Positions 5,103 to 5,415 of a DNA stretch of 5,415 bases are shown here, one piece after another. Both the position numbers and the translations under genes were made by a program. Location: NCBI GenBank assembly GCA_000715605.1, contig KL568541.1, positions 3,406 through 8,820 on the forward strand. Direction: 5' to 3'. The stretch's first letter is position 1. The number at the start of each line of letters is the position of its first letter. A model generated the notes under the pieces. The model was not told the origin of the DNA. It made no database searches and saw only the letters and a program-made list of their open reading frames with translations. This DNA comes from Streptomyces speibonae (GTDB lineage Bacteria > Actinomycetota > Actinomycetes > Streptomycetales > Streptomycetaceae).

Positions 5103-5415
5103 TCAGGCGGCGTGCTCGGCGATGAGCTCGCGGGCCGCGTCGAGGTCGGCGGGGGTCTTCAGGGCCAGCGTCCGCACGCCGGGCAGGGCGCGCTTGGCGA
5201 GGCCGGTCAGGGTGCCTCCGGGGCAGACCTCGAGGAGGGCGGTGACGCCGAGCTCCTTGAAGGTCTCCATGCACTGGTCCCAGCGGACCGGGTTGGCGAC
5301 CTGGCCGACCAGGCGCTGGAGCACCTCGGTGCCGGAGGTGACGGCCCTGCCGTCCTTGTTCGACACGTAGGTGATCTTCGGGTCGCCGGGCGTCAGCGCC
5401 TCGGCGGCTGTGGCC
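5103..5415 (-). CDS. fabD: Malonyl-CoA:ACP transacylase (FabD), C-terminal part only
   Basis: Moves the malonyl group from malonyl-CoA to ACP, supplying the extender for FabH and FabF. Only the last 103 residues are present; the frame runs open through the window edge, so the N-terminal two thirds, with the GHSLGE nucleophile Ser and catalytic His, lie outside. The visible part fits the family C-terminus: YVSNKDGRAVTSG, then LVGQVANPVRWDQCM, which includes the conserved Q-x-x-x-PVRW core, and LLEVCPGGTLTGLAKR with the Gly-rich end of the acyltransferase fold. The visible Met in no case marks the start: translation continues upstream without a break, and the first in-frame start-type codon in view, a GTG at 5366-5364, is an internal Val. 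The stop at 5105-5103 is 22 nt before fabH. The order fabD-fabH-acpP-fabF makes the call secure despite truncation. Confidence 0.94.
   Translation of the reverse strand, partial: ATAAEALTPGDPKITYVSNKDGRAVTSGTEVLQRLVGQVANPVRWDQCMETFKELGVTALLEVCPGGTLTGLAKRALPGVRTLALKTPADLDAARELIAEHAA

Noticed and set aside
3995..5125. Long plus-strand open frame opposite fabH
   Set aside because: Same shadow pattern: biased composition, no motif, antisense to a complete fabH with intact catalytic residues, and running across gene borders.
1..5415. A mobile island, defence system or biosynthetic gene cluster
   Set aside because: All genes are ordinary chromosomal ones with uniform composition; there is no transposase, integrase, repeat array or polyketide-type chain-length factor (the FabF keeps its active-site Cys170).

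Overview
The window looks like chromosomal DNA of a Streptomyces or close relative. The support is very high GC with strong G/C bias at third codon positions, GGAGG/AAGGAG ribosome-binding sites, a GTG start, and the gene order fabD-fabH-acpP-fabF, which is the primary type II fatty-acid synthase (FAS II) operon arrangement of streptomycetes. No species is assigned.

Right half (about 2346-5415, all minus strand): the operon reads right to left as fabD (only its C-terminal 103 residues are present), fabH, acpP and fabF. FabD loads malonate onto the acyl carrier protein (ACP), FabH condenses an acyl-CoA primer with malonyl-ACP, and FabF carries out the later elongation condensations. The ketoreductase, dehydratase and enoyl reductase needed for a full cycle are not here. 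All catalytic residues that can be checked are present. The junctions are uneven: fabD-fabH is 22 nt with no obvious structure, but acpP is separated from both neighbours by about 100 nt holding strong hairpins, one of them 5-6 nt past each upstream stop codon. This may be how ACP is made in excess over the enzymes.

Middle (about 1692-2345): a plus-strand gene for a DUF3145-family protein converges on fabF. The 159-bp gap between them carries a dispersed-repeat-like segment, a long GC hairpin, and a second hairpin whose G-U pairs show that it is built to act on the fabF transcript.

Left (1-1691): a minus-strand secreted SGNH/GDSL lipoprotein esterase gene is divergent from the DUF3145 gene across 189 bp. 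It is followed, almost or actually overlapping, by a galactose mutarotase (aldose 1-epimerase) gene that runs off the left edge. These two probably form a two-gene unit unrelated to FAS.

I found no mobile element, CRISPR array, tRNA or rRNA, and nothing that supports a wholly new multi-gene system. The items most worth a second look are the RNA structures around acpP, the convergent terminator region, and the uncharacterised DUF3145 gene beside core FAS genes.
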